Source: Geothrix sp. 21YS21S-4 (GTDB taxonomy: Bacteria > Acidobacteriota > Holophagae > Holophagales > Holophagaceae). Taken from it: DNA of 64,000 nt. This document shows positions 22,765 through 30,692 of the stretch, piece after piece; the first letter of the stretch is position 1, and each line of letters starts with the position of its first letter. The position numbers and the translations under genes were made by a program. Below the pieces are notes generated by a model. That model was not told the origin of the DNA, did no database searches, and was given only the letters and a program-made list of their open reading frames with translations. Where the stretch lies: NCBI RefSeq assembly GCF_030845995.1, contig NZ_CP132719.1, forward strand, positions 1-64,000. Reading direction: 5' to 3'.

Positions 22765-22883
22765 GCTGTCTCCTTTTTCCAGGTTGTGCGGGACGGGTCT
22801 TGGCGTTGGGGAGGCGCCTGGCGGCGCCAAGGGTCAATATGGGGCCTTGGGCCATAATCGGAATTGGTTTTTTCTGGAGTGCC

Positions 22884-24161
22884 ATGCCCACACCCGCCCG
22901 CCTTCACGTCGCCCACGCCCTCCACGGCGTGTTCGGAGAAGGGGAACGGGTTCCGGACATCTGGGACCGGGACCTCGGGGAGGACGCTCACTTGGCGCAG
23001 GCCCTCCTGGGCCACTGCCTCCGCCGCTGGGGGCGCCTCCAGGCCTGGGTGAAGCCCAACCTCAAGGACCCATCCCGGGGCGTGCCCCTGGGGACCCAGG
23101 TGGCCCTGGCCATGGGCCTGGCCCAGCTCGCGTGGCTGCCCGGGGTGAGCGACCACGCCGCCGTGAACGAATCCGTCCTCCTGGCCGCGGACCGGGAGTT
23201 GGGCTTCCCTCCCCACAAGGGACTGGTCAACGCCCTGCTCCGCCGGGCGGCCAAGGACCGCGCCGCGCTGGCCGCCCAGCTGGAGGCCCTTCCCGCCTCC
23301 CTGGACCGCTCCCCCGCCGTGGAGCAGGCGCTCCGGATGGCCCTGGCCCCCCACGGCGCCGCGGATCAGTTGGAAGCCCTGTGGGCCCGCCTCCAGCAGC
23401 CCCCCCGCCCCGCATTCCGGGTGCTGAAGGGCGAATCCCCCGAGGGTCTGGTTCCGGATCTGGAGGTGCCCTCCGCCCTGCGGATGGCCGAGGGCGGCTC
23501 TTTCCCGCGCCCCTGGCTGGAATCCGGCGCGGGGATGGTCCAGGACCGCACCTCCCAGGCGCTGCTCGCCTACGCCTGGAACCGGCCCGTGGCCCGCATC
23601 CTGGACGCCTGCGCCGCGCCCGGGGGCAAGACCACGGCCCTGGCCCGGCGCCATCCCGGCGCGGAAATCACGGCTCTGGAAGCCCACCCCCGGCGCGCCG
23701 CCCGTCTCCGCTTGACGCTCCAGCAGCGCGAGGTCGAGGCGGAGGTGATCCAGGCGGACGCGGCCGAATGGCTGGAGCGAACGGAGGAGGCCTTCGATCT
23801 GATCCTGGTCGACGCCCCCTGCAGCGGGAGCGGCACCCTCCAGAAACATCCCGAGTGGCCCTGGCTGGCCCACGACGAGCTGCCCCGCCTCACCGGGCTC
23901 CAGCGGCGGCTCCTGACCGCCGCCGCGGACCGCCTCGCGCCCCGGGGGCTGCTGATCTACGCCGTCTGTTCCTGGCTGCCGGAAGAGGCGGAGGCCCACC
24001 GGGAGTGGCTGGCGGAGGCGAGGCCCGACCTGCGACCCGCGACGGTGTGGCCCGCGGGCCTCGGCGTGGAGTCCGGAACCGCCCCCACGGCGCGGTTCCA
24101 GCCCCACCCCCTCCGCTGGGAAGGAGAGGGATTCCAGGCCTTCGCCCTCACCTGGGGCTGA
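22884..24161 (+). CDS. rsmB: 16S rRNA (cytosine-5-)-methyltransferase RsmB/NOL1-NOP2-Sun family
   Basis: 425 residues from the ATG at 22884 (GGAG upstream). It methylates a cytosine of 16S rRNA, C967 in E. coli, using S-adenosylmethionine. The N-terminal NusB-like RNA-binding domain (to about residue 150) includes the NESVLLAADRELG and KGLVNALLRR motifs, which assign it to RsmB rather than other family members. The C-terminal SAM domain shows DACAAPGGKTTALA, DAPCSGSGTLQKHPEW and the catalytic cysteine in IYAVCSW. Its 3' end converges on the esterase gene, 38 bases away. Confidence 0.93.
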   Translation: MPTPARLHVAHALHGVFGEGERVPDIWDRDLGEDAHLAQALLGHCLRRWGRLQAWVKPNLKDPSRGVPLGTQVALAMGLAQLAWLPGVSDHAAVNESVLLAADRELGFPPHKGLVNALLRRAAKDRAALAAQLEALPASLDRSPAVEQALRMALAPHGAADQLEALWARLQQPPRPAFRVLKGESPEGLVPDLEVPSALRMAEGGSFPRPWLESGAGMVQDRTSQALLAYAWNRPVARILDACAAPGGKTTALARRHPGAEITALEAHPRRAARLRLTLQQREVEAEVIQADAAEWLERTEEAFDLILVDAPCSGSGTLQKHPEWPWLAHDELPRLTGLQRRLLTAAADRLAPRGLLIYAVCSWLPEEAEAHREWLAEARPDLRPATVWPAGLGVESGTAPTARFQPHPLRWEGEGFQAFALTWG

Positions 24162-24199
24162 TGAGCGCACCCGTGCAGAAGCGGAGCGCCGCGGCGGCC

Positions 24200-25150
24200 T
24201 CAGGGTTCCGCGAAGGCCCGTTTCAGGGCCTGGGCGATCCGGTCCAGGGCTCTTTCCGCGGCGGAGAAGACCGCGGGAAAGAGGATGAAATCGTGGAGCA
24301 TCCCGGCGTAGGACGCATGGGTCACCGGGACGCCCAGGGTCCGAAGGCGATCCGCGTAGGCCCGGCCCTGATCCGCCAGGATGTCGCATTCGGCCGTGAG
24401 GATCGTCGCCGGCGGAAGGCCCGCGCCGTGGACCGCGCATAGCGGCGAAGCGGCTCGCCCGTCCGCGTGGGCGAGGTAGTGCGCTCGGTACCAGGCGAGG
24501 CTCTCCGCCGACAGCCAGGGGCCCCTTCCGAAGTGCCGGAAGGATTCCGCAGCTTCGGCCCCGGACGACAGGTCGGTCCAGGGGCAGATCAGGACTTGGT
24601 GGCGCACCCGCGGCGTCCCCTCGTCCCGGGCCCGCAGGGCGACCAGCGCCGCCAGGTTGCCTCCGGCGCTGTCGCCTGCCACGGCCAGGCGAGCGGGGTC
24701 CCCGTCGAAGGACGCGGCTTCACTGGCCGTCCATTGAAGAGCGATCCAGGCGTCCTCGACCGCGGCGGGAAAAGGAGCCTCCGGCGCGAGGCGGTAGCCC
24801 ACGGACACCACGATGCAGCCGGCGCAGGCCGCCAGGCGGGTGCAGAGCGGCTCGAATTCGCCGAGGGTCCCCAGGACGAAGCCGCCCCCGTGGAAGAAGA
24901 CCAAAACGGGATGGGGGCCGGGGCCCGGGGGCGTCGCGATGCGAAGGGGGACGCTTCCCGCGAGGGCTGAGCGCACGGCGACGTCCTGCCGGGGCTCGCC
25001 GGCCCAGGCCCGGGGCAGGAACCCTTGGCGAGCTTCCGAGGGGCTCTGGACGGAGAGGGGCGGTCCGCTTTCGGCGGACAGCCGGGAGAGCAGCGCTTCC
25101 GCCTCGGGATGCAGCTCGCCGGGATGGTCGGGGTAGAACTTGCTCGGCAT
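24200..25150 (-). CDS. Alpha/beta hydrolase of the hormone-sensitive-lipase family (acetyl esterase type)
   Basis: 316 residues. The family is defined by the oxyanion motif HGGGF (LVFFHGGGFVLG) and the nucleophile in AGDSAGGNLAAL. The acid lies in ECDILADQGRAYADRL and the histidine in HASYAGMLHDFILFP. Such enzymes cleave short-chain esters in the cytoplasm, and no signal peptide is visible. The length fits the family. A terminator hairpin (25176-25202) separates it from the upstream secreted-protein gene, so it probably has its own promoter. Confidence 0.9.
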   Translation of the reverse strand: MPSKFYPDHPGELHPEAEALLSRLSAESGPPLSVQSPSEARQGFLPRAWAGEPRQDVAVRSALAGSVPLRIATPPGPGPHPVLVFFHGGGFVLGTLGEFEPLCTRLAACAGCIVVSVGYRLAPEAPFPAAVEDAWIALQWTASEAASFDGDPARLAVAGDSAGGNLAALVALRARDEGTPRVRHQVLICPWTDLSSGAEAAESFRHFGRGPWLSAESLAWYRAHYLAHADGRAASPLCAVHGAGLPPATILTAECDILADQGRAYADRLRTLGVPVTHASYAGMLHDFILFPAVFSAAERALDRIAQALKRAFAEP

Positions 25151-25175
25151 GGGGCCTCTCCTCGCCTCAAAATGC

Positions 25176-25202
25176 GCGAAGGCCCTCGGAAAGGGCCTTC
25201 GC
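25176..25202 (-). terminator. Rho-independent terminator
   Basis: A perfect 10-bp stem (25176-25185 with 25193-25202), seven-base loop. On the minus strand it is followed by a short T-run (GCATTTTGAG). It ends the transcript of the gene at 25226-25723. Confidence 0.75.
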
Positions 25203-25225
25203 AGGGATCGCCGGACGGAGCCGGA

Positions 25226-25723
25226 TCAGATCTGGCTGGCGCCCGGAGGAATGATGACGCCCGTGAGGGCCGCGACCTTCGCGTTGGCCAGGAGCTTGCC
25301 GCCGGTGCCGGGGCCCACGCCCAGGACGGCGCCCTGGCGGACGGCGGCTTCGGTGGTGGCGACGGTGGGGACCTTGGCGGCGGCCATCCGCTGGATCAGG
25401 AAGGAGGCGGCGCTGCTGCCGTCGCCGGCTACCTTGTCGCCGGCCACGAGGACCACCGCGTCGGGATGGCGGCTGCCCAGGGTGGTCAGCGCCTTGCCCA
25501 TGTCCTGCTGGCCCTTGACGTCCACCACGATGACCTTCATTCCCGGCAGGGCGCCGCTGATGGCTTCCACGGCGGCCTTGCTGCTCGTGGAATCGCACAC
25601 CACGGCCACGGTCGAGGCCTGGGGGAGGGCGTGGCGCATGGCCTTCCCGAGGGCATCGTAGTCCCCGGCGGCAAGGGAGAGGGTCGACAGGACCACGGCG
25701 GAGAGCAGGCTCGCGAGCTTCAT
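25226..25723 (-). CDS. Secreted protein of unknown function, periplasmic-binding-like fold
   Basis: 165 residues from the ATG at 25723, which has GAGGAG upstream. A signal peptide is clear (MKLASLLSAVVLSTLSLAAG). The mature part has alternating strands and helices (VAVVCDST, KVIVVDVKG, PDAVVLVAGD, VPTVATTEAAV) and ends GVIIPPGASQI. This resembles one lobe of the ABC_sub_bind-type periplasmic binding proteins, where similar VPTVxxxEAxV and GA-P-SxI segments occur, but it is about half their size. No partner transporter is nearby. The function is unknown. Confidence 0.75.
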   Translation of the reverse strand: MKLASLLSAVVLSTLSLAAGDYDALGKAMRHALPQASTVAVVCDSTSSKAAVEAISGALPGMKVIVVDVKGQQDMGKALTTLGSRHPDAVVLVAGDKVAGDGSSAASFLIQRMAAAKVPTVATTEAAVRQGAVLGVGPGTGGKLLANAKVAALTGVIIPPGASQI

Positions 25724-25817
25724 GGGAAAGATCTCCTCGCCCGTCCGACGTCCGCCGGTCCGGGCACAGGAGACCTCATCGGCCCTCATTCCTATTTCTT
25801 GAATGGACCAAGGGTCG

Positions 25818-26588
25818 TTATTTCTGCTCTTGCGTTTTTGACGCAGGAATCGTGATCGGAATCTCAGCCTGTCCCAACGCGAATTGAACGGCGCCCAGGA
25901 GGGCGACGGGGGCGGTGACGGCGCGGAGGATGCTGCGGCCGAGGCTCACGGATCGCCATCCCGCGGCGGACAGCGCGGCGAATTCGGCGTCGGTGATCCC
26001 GCCTTCGGGTCCGCTGGTGAAAGCGAGGGGCTCCCGCCGGAGGACGGGGTTCGCCTCGCCGGTGGCGAGCTCGTAGGCCACCCACTTCTGCGGGGAGTCC
26101 CACCCGAGGAGGGCGCCGAACGGAACGGGCGGGCGCAACTCGGGCCGGCGGGTGCGGTGGCTCTGCTCGCAGGCGGATTGGACGAGCCGGGCCCAGCGCT
26201 CCATGCGGGCGGCCGTCTTGGCGGGGTCGAACTCGCTGCGGGCGTAGATCACCGGCTGGAGGAGGATCGCGCCCAGTTCCACCAGCGGGGGGATCCACTC
26301 GTCGAACAGGCTGAGCTGGGCCGGGAGCGGCAAGCAGGCCTGGAGGGCGATGGGCGGTTCCCGGTCCTCCTGGAGGGGGGCGACCAGCCGCGCGAGGGCC
26401 CGCTCCCGCCCCAGTTCCGCGAGGTCCGCCGTCCAGGGAGCCTCGCCCAGCACGAGTTCGAGGGCGTCTCCCGGTTTCAATCGAAGGGCGCGCAGGTGTT
26501 TTGCGGCGTCGAAGTCCAGCGGGACGGCGAGGTTCTCCACGGGGGAAATCCCGGCGGGAAGGTGCAGAAAAAGGCGCGGAAGGCTCAC
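25818..26588 (-). CDS. rsmE: 16S rRNA (uracil(1498)-N(3))-methyltransferase
   Basis: 256 residues. It methylates U1498 of 16S rRNA at N3. An N-terminal PUA-like domain (FLHLPAGISP, HLRALRLKPGDALEL) is followed by a SPOUT domain. The knot motif is FTSGPEGGITDAEF and then VSLGRSILRAVTAPVALLGAVQ, matching the family GPEGG and LGxxILRxETA motifs, with Val in place of the usual Glu in the latter. Length is normal. It diverges from the terC-like gene; no prmA is adjacent. Confidence 0.93.
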   Translation of the reverse strand: MSLPRLFLHLPAGISPVENLAVPLDFDAAKHLRALRLKPGDALELVLGEAPWTADLAELGRERALARLVAPLQEDREPPIALQACLPLPAQLSLFDEWIPPLVELGAILLQPVIYARSEFDPAKTAARMERWARLVQSACEQSHRTRRPELRPPVPFGALLGWDSPQKWVAYELATGEANPVLRREPLAFTSGPEGGITDAEFAALSAAGWRSVSLGRSILRAVTAPVALLGAVQFALGQAEIPITIPASKTQEQK

Positions 26589-26658
26589 GGGGCCATCATC
26601 CCACGGGGGCCGGCGGGGGGCTTCCCCCCTTCGCTAAGCTGGAAGGCCTGGAGGCACC

Positions 26659-27603
26659 TTGGTCGACGCCCTGCTGCAAGCCGCTCCCTGGTGGGCCTGG
26701 GGGGGCTTTCACGCCTTCGTGTTCCTGATGCTGGCCCTCGACCTGGGCGTGTTCAACCGGCGGATCCACGCGCCCTCCATGAAGGAGGCGGGGATCTGGA
26801 GCGCGGTGTGGATCGGGCTGGCGCTGATCTTCAACGGGCTGATCTTCCAGGCGGAAGGCACGCAGAAGGGACTGGAGTGGCTCACGGGCTACGTCCTGGA
26901 GAAGTCGCTCAGCGTGGACAACCTGTTCGTGTTCGTCCTCGTGTTCCAGAGCTTTCGGGTGGACCTGCGGCACCAGCACCGGGTGCTGTTCTGGGGCGTG
27001 CTCGGCGCTCTGTTGATGCGGGCCGCGATGATCCTGGCCGGAACGGCGCTGCTGAACCGCTTCCACTGGATGATCTACGTGTTCGGCGGTTTCCTGATCT
27101 TCACGGGCATCCGGATGCTGCTGACGAAGGGATCGGGGCCCGATCCCACCCAGAACCCGCTGGTGCGCGCGTTCCGCCGCTTCGTCCCCTACGACGAGAA
27201 GGGGGGTCACGAGCACTTCTGGTCCCTTCGCGACGGCCGGCGCTACGCCACGCCCATGCTGCTGGTGCTGATCACCATCGAGGTGACGGACCTGGTCTTC
27301 GCGGTGGATTCCATTCCCGCCGTGCTCGCCGTGAGCCGCGATCCCTTCGTGGTCTATACGTCGAACATCTTCGCGGTCCTCGGCCTTCGGAGCCTCTACT
27401 TCCTGCTCGCCAAGGCCATGGACCGCTTCCATCGGCTGAAGACGGGCCTGGCGGTGGTGCTGGCGTTCGTGGGCCTCAAGATGTGCGCCGCGGAATGGGT
27501 GAAGATCCCCGTTCACTACAGCCTGTTGGTGATCGCCGCGATCCTCGCGGGCAGCATCATCACCAGCCTGGCGTGGCCGGCCGAGCAGCAGGATGCCGAA
27601 TGA
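26659..27603 (+). CDS. TerC/Alx-family membrane protein
   Basis: 314 residues from a TTG start preceded by GGAGG. An integral membrane protein with about eight hydrophobic segments. Family signatures are EKSLSVDNLFVFVLVF near residue 90 and ITIEVTDLVFAVDSIPAVLA near 210; both carry the acidic residues thought to take part in metal transport. Alx and TerC proteins are linked to manganese export and tellurite resistance. The short upstream gap (70 bases) is too small to hold the manganese riboswitch that often controls this family. Its stop overlaps the ribF start. Confidence 0.92.
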   Translation: MVDALLQAAPWWAWGGFHAFVFLMLALDLGVFNRRIHAPSMKEAGIWSAVWIGLALIFNGLIFQAEGTQKGLEWLTGYVLEKSLSVDNLFVFVLVFQSFRVDLRHQHRVLFWGVLGALLMRAAMILAGTALLNRFHWMIYVFGGFLIFTGIRMLLTKGSGPDPTQNPLVRAFRRFVPYDEKGGHEHFWSLRDGRRYATPMLLVLITIEVTDLVFAVDSIPAVLAVSRDPFVVYTSNIFAVLGLRSLYFLLAKAMDRFHRLKTGLAVVLAFVGLKMCAAEWVKIPVHYSLLVIAAILAGSIITSLAWPAEQQDAE

Positions 27604-28538
27604 TGGACGTCTGGCATAAGGCTCTCGACGCCGCGCCCGCCGCGGGTCCCGTCGTCCTCACCCTCGGGATCTTCGACGGCGTCCACGCCGGCCATCGGGA
27701 ACTGCTGCGGATCGCGTCGAATCGCGCGCGGGCGCTGGGGCTGCGGTCCGCCGTGGTCACCTTCGACCCCCATCCCGCCGTGGTGGTGGCCCCCCAGAGC
27801 AAGCCCAAGCTGCTGATGACCCTCGACCAGCGCTTGGCGGCGTTCGCGTCCGAGGGCGTGGATCTCGCGTGGGTGATCCCGTTCAGCCGCTCCTTTTCGG
27901 AACTGAGTCCCGCCGCCTTTCTCGAAGGGCTGGGGCGGGTTCTGTCCCCGGCGGAGCTGCACGTCGGAAAGGCCTTCGCCTTCGGCCGCGACCGCAGCGG
28001 ATCCGTGGAGACCCTGGAGGCCTGGGGCGCCGCCCACGGCTGCCGGGTCTCCACCCTGGCCCTCCGCGCGCCCGATGGGGGGCGCCTGTCCAGCACCCGC
28101 ATCCGCCAGGCCCTCGACCGCGGGGAAGTGGCCGCCGCGAAGGAACTGCTGGGGCATCCCTACGCTTTGACGGGCGTGGTGGTGGAAGGCGATCGCCGGG
28201 GTCGCCATCTGGGCTTCCCCACGGCCAACCTGGCCTGGGAGCAGGAACAGATGCCGGCTTTCGGCGTCTACGTCACCGAGGCGCTCCTTCCCCACCAGGG
28301 CGGGTCGCGGCTGGGCCTCACCAATGTGGGCGAGAAGCCCACGTTTGAAGGCCGCCGCCTGACGGTGGAAACCCACATTCCCGGCTTCGAAGGCGACCTC
28401 TATGGAGGCCGACTGGAAGTCCGCTTCCTGCACCGGCTGCGGGGCGAGGTGCGCTTCGCCTCCGTGGACGAACTGCGGGATCAGATCACCCAGGACGTGG
28501 CCGAGGGCGTGGCCTGGTGGCAGGCGCGGAAGGCCTGA
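27600..28538 (+). CDS. ribF: Bifunctional riboflavin kinase / FAD synthetase
   Basis: 312 residues from the ATG at 27600, which overlaps the upstream stop (ATGA); a second ATG at 27603 is equally possible. It converts riboflavin to FMN and then FAD. The nucleotidyltransferase domain has GIFDGVHAGHRELL and the SSTRIRQAL motif. The C-terminal riboflavin kinase domain has GDRRGRHLGFPTANL and NVGEKPTFEG. Length is typical. ribD is 10 kb away, so the flavin genes are dispersed here. Confidence 0.95.
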   Translation: MMDVWHKALDAAPAAGPVVLTLGIFDGVHAGHRELLRIASNRARALGLRSAVVTFDPHPAVVVAPQSKPKLLMTLDQRLAAFASEGVDLAWVIPFSRSFSELSPAAFLEGLGRVLSPAELHVGKAFAFGRDRSGSVETLEAWGAAHGCRVSTLALRAPDGGRLSSTRIRQALDRGEVAAAKELLGHPYALTGVVVEGDRRGRHLGFPTANLAWEQEQMPAFGVYVTEALLPHQGGSRLGLTNVGEKPTFEGRRLTVETHIPGFEGDLYGGRLEVRFLHRLRGEVRFASVDELRDQITQDVAEGVAWWQARKA

Positions 28539-28560
28539 AAGACCAGAAAGGGGCCCGGCT

Positions 28561-28773
28561 TCAACTCGCGGCGTCCACGCGCCACCGGGCCAGGGGCCGT
28601 TCGGTCAAGTCCCAGACCTGGAATCCCTGGGGCAGGCGGGTGATCCCCAGCCGGCTCCGGATCTGGGCCTTGGCGGACTCGAGGCTGTCGGCCTCGATGG
28701 GGCCGTATTCCATGAAGTAGCCGCTGAACTTGTAGCCGAAAGCGCGAGGGGGGATCCGCATGAGGGGCTCCAT
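28561..28773 (-). CDS. Small conserved-looking protein, function unknown
   Basis: 70 residues. I do not recognise it. It has an ordered amphipathic composition (FGYKFSGYFMEYGPIEADS, then SAKAQIRSRLGI and GFQVWDLTERP) with no signal peptide or membrane segment. That looks like a small alpha/beta domain rather than a random frame. Met5 at 28761 has GGAG six to seven bases upstream and may be the true start. It converges on ribF with 22 bases between them. A long inverted repeat (28780-28845) sits immediately upstream of the start. Confidence 0.6.
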   Translation of the reverse strand: MEPLMRIPPRAFGYKFSGYFMEYGPIEADSLESAKAQIRSRLGITRLPQGFQVWDLTERPLARWRVDAAS

Positions 28774-28779
28774 CTGTTC

Positions 28780-28845
28780 CGTTTCTCCAATATTCGTCTT
28801 TTTTTCGTCAAGTCAAGTCCGACACGAAAAAAAGATGGAGAAACG
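28780..28845. repeat. Long interrupted inverted repeat with T-rich and A-rich arms
   Basis: Two paired blocks: 28780-28789 with 28836-28845 (10 bp), and 28798-28808 with 28824-28834 (11 bp, seven T facing seven A). An eight-base bulge on one side faces a single base on the other, and a 15-base loop closes it. It lies between the small gene ending at 28561 and the secreted-protein gene ending at 28907. On the minus strand it sits downstream of the latter and could act as its terminator, or as the leader of the small gene. Confidence 0.65.
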
Positions 28846-28906
28846 AGTCCCGGGTGCTCTTTCAGGATCTACCCCTGGGATGGACAGGGCCTGTCCAATG
28901 GAGGCC

Positions 28907-29161
28907 TCAGCGGATCCAGAGCTCCACGCGCCCACGGAAGGGAACCAAGGGGCGGCACGGCGGGGGAGGCAAAGGGCGGAGGACCACCCGGTCCGGGGCG
29001 CAGTCGTAGGGTTCGCAGCGGTCCCACCGGCGGGCCTCCCATCGGGGATAGGGGCGGCAGGGTTCCACCATCACCACGGGACGACGGCGCTCCCATCGGC
29101 CGTGGGCCGAGAGGGGAAAGGCGGCGAGGGTCGCGAGAGCGAGCAGGGCGAGGCGTCGCAT
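28907..29161 (-). CDS. Small secreted Arg/Pro-rich protein
   Basis: 84 residues, with a strong ribosome-binding site (AAGGAGG) before the ATG at 29161. A signal peptide MRRLALLALATLAAFPLSAHG is followed by a mature part rich in Arg, Pro and Trp with four cysteines (EPCRPYP, RCEPYDCAPD, PPPPCRP). Four cysteines could form two disulfides in the periplasm. No known domain is recognised. It resembles the many short, lineage-specific exported proteins of Gram-negative bacteria. Confidence 0.6.
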   Translation of the reverse strand: MRRLALLALATLAAFPLSAHGRWERRRPVVMVEPCRPYPRWEARRWDRCEPYDCAPDRVVLRPLPPPPCRPLVPFRGRVELWIR

Positions 29162-29324
29162 GGGGCCTCCTTCTCGAAACGGGACGAGCTGTCCCGCCTA
29201 TGGAAGGTCACGCCGCGTGCCAAACATGGAAACCAAGCAAATAAACGCTTTGAAGTGGAACGAAAGGCCCCGTTCCGCGCTAAATGCAACGCGTGCTTGC
29301 CGCGGTGTCGCAGGGAACCACGCG
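29162..29324. other. Intergenic gap
   Basis: 163 bases, less GC-rich than its surroundings in 29215-29290. It probably holds the promoter of the small secreted-protein gene. I see no repeat, RNA gene or strong promoter match. Confidence 0.4.
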
Positions 29325-29939
29325 TCAGCGGTCCCGGCGGTCCCCCACCACGGTTGCGGGAACGCCGGCCACGATGGCCCATTCGGGCACGTCCCGGGTC
29401 ACCACGGCGCCCATGGCCACCACGGCGTGATCGCCGATCTGGACGCCGTCGGTGATCCCCGCATTGGCGCCGATCCAGGCGTCCCGGCCGATCCGGATCC
29501 CCCGGGAGCGCACGGGCTGGTCCTTGATGTCGCGGTCGGGCTGGAGGCCGTGGTCGAAGGCGTAGATGGCCGCGCCGCTGGCGATCCGGGTGCCGTCCCC
29601 GACGACGAGACCCTTCCGCCCGCCGTCCAGCCGGGCGCCCGCATTGACGCTGACGTCGTTCCCCAGCGTGATGGGGCCGTGGAGGAAGGCCTGGGCGGCG
29701 ATGGCGCAGCGGTCGCCCAGCACCACGGCCCGGCCCGGTTCGCCGAAGATGGCGGCTTTCGGCGCGATGAAACAGCCCGTTCCCAGCCGCACGGTCTCCT
29801 GGGCCAGCAGCCGGGCCTGGACATCCGCCTGCCAGGCTTCGGCCCAGGCGCGATGCCGCGGCTTCAACGCGAAATACAGCCAGGGCATCCACGACAGGCG
29901 CCGTTTGTGCTGGTCCCGCAGGGCTTCGAGGTCGCGCAT
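29325..29939 (-). CDS. Hexapeptide-repeat (left-handed beta-helix) acyltransferase
   Basis: 204 residues. After about 50 helical residues the protein has hexapeptide repeats of the LbetaH fold (VVLGDRCAIAAQAFLHGPITLGNDVSVNAGA) and a C-terminal part with IRIGRDAWIGANAGITDGVQIGDHAVVAMGAVV and VPEWAIVAGVPA. This is the signature of the NodL/maltose/galactoside O-acetyltransferase class. The acceptor is probably a sugar, but no sugar cluster surrounds it. It diverges from the marC-like gene. Confidence 0.88.
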   Translation of the reverse strand: MRDLEALRDQHKRRLSWMPWLYFALKPRHRAWAEAWQADVQARLLAQETVRLGTGCFIAPKAAIFGEPGRAVVLGDRCAIAAQAFLHGPITLGNDVSVNAGARLDGGRKGLVVGDGTRIASGAAIYAFDHGLQPDRDIKDQPVRSRGIRIGRDAWIGANAGITDGVQIGDHAVVAMGAVVTRDVPEWAIVAGVPATVVGDRRDR

Positions 29940-29993
29940 CGGGGCAGTCTACTTGCAAAGGAGGCGGCTGACCGGAAGCTGTAGACTCCCTCC

Positions 29994-30677
29994 ATGCCCG
30001 CCCTCGGCCCCCTGCCCACCTGGTCCTTCGCGCTCGGCGTGGCGACCTCCCTTTTCTCGGTGCTGAACCCCATCAGCGCGGCGGCCATCTTCGCCAGCGC
30101 CACGGCGGGCATGGACAATCCGGCCCTGCGGCGTAGCGCGAAGAAGGCCGCGCTGACGGCGGGCGCGGCCATGCTGGCCTTCGCCCTGGTGGGCCAGTTC
30201 ATCTTCAGCCTGTTCGGGTTCACCGCCCTCGCCATGCGGTTCGTGGGCGGGGTCCTGGTGCTCTACCGCGCCATCTCGATGCTGTACGGCGAGGATCCTC
30301 GCGAGCGGAGCACCGAGGACGAGAAGGCCGAGGCCAGCCGCAAGCTGCCGGAGGACTTCGCCATCATCCCCTTCGGCATCCCGCTGGTGGCGGGCCCCGG
30401 CACCCTGTCCACGGTGATGGGCATGATCGCGGGCGTGACCTGGTGGGAGTACGGCGTCGTCCTGCTCGCCATCCTGCTGAACGCCTGGATCGTCTACCTC
30501 TTCCTGCGAAAGGCCCCCGCCGTGTTCTCCCGGCTGGGGGCCATTGGGACCAAGGTGGTGAACAAGTTGATGGGTCTGATCCTGGCCGCCGTCGCCATGC
30601 AATTCCTGATCAACGGCGTGAAGGCGCTCTACATCGAGATGCAGCAGACGCCGCCGGCCGCCGTCGCGGTGAAGTGA
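29994..30677 (+). CDS. MarC-family integral membrane protein
   Basis: 227 residues with about six hydrophobic segments. Family matches include LFSVLNPISAAAIFASATAG at the start, FGFTALAMRFVGGVLVLYRAISML and PFGIPLVAGPGTLSTVM. MarC (UPF0056) proteins have no proven transport substrate; the older link to multiple antibiotic resistance has been questioned. It ends 15 bases from the converging glutathione peroxidase gene. Confidence 0.9.
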   Translation: MPALGPLPTWSFALGVATSLFSVLNPISAAAIFASATAGMDNPALRRSAKKAALTAGAAMLAFALVGQFIFSLFGFTALAMRFVGGVLVLYRAISMLYGEDPRERSTEDEKAEASRKLPEDFAIIPFGIPLVAGPGTLSTVMGMIAGVTWWEYGVVLLAILLNAWIVYLFLRKAPAVFSRLGAIGTKVVNKLMGLILAAVAMQFLINGVKALYIEMQQTPPAAVAVK

Positions 30678-30692
30678 GGCTTCAGGTCCGCC

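Noticed and set aside
26589-26658. Manganese (yybP-ykoY) riboswitch before the terC-like gene
   Set aside because: The gap is only 70 bases and shows no matching structure.
29246-29262. GTGGAAC half-site in the gap before the acyltransferase gene
   Set aside because: Only one arm matches; the other half is unrelated.
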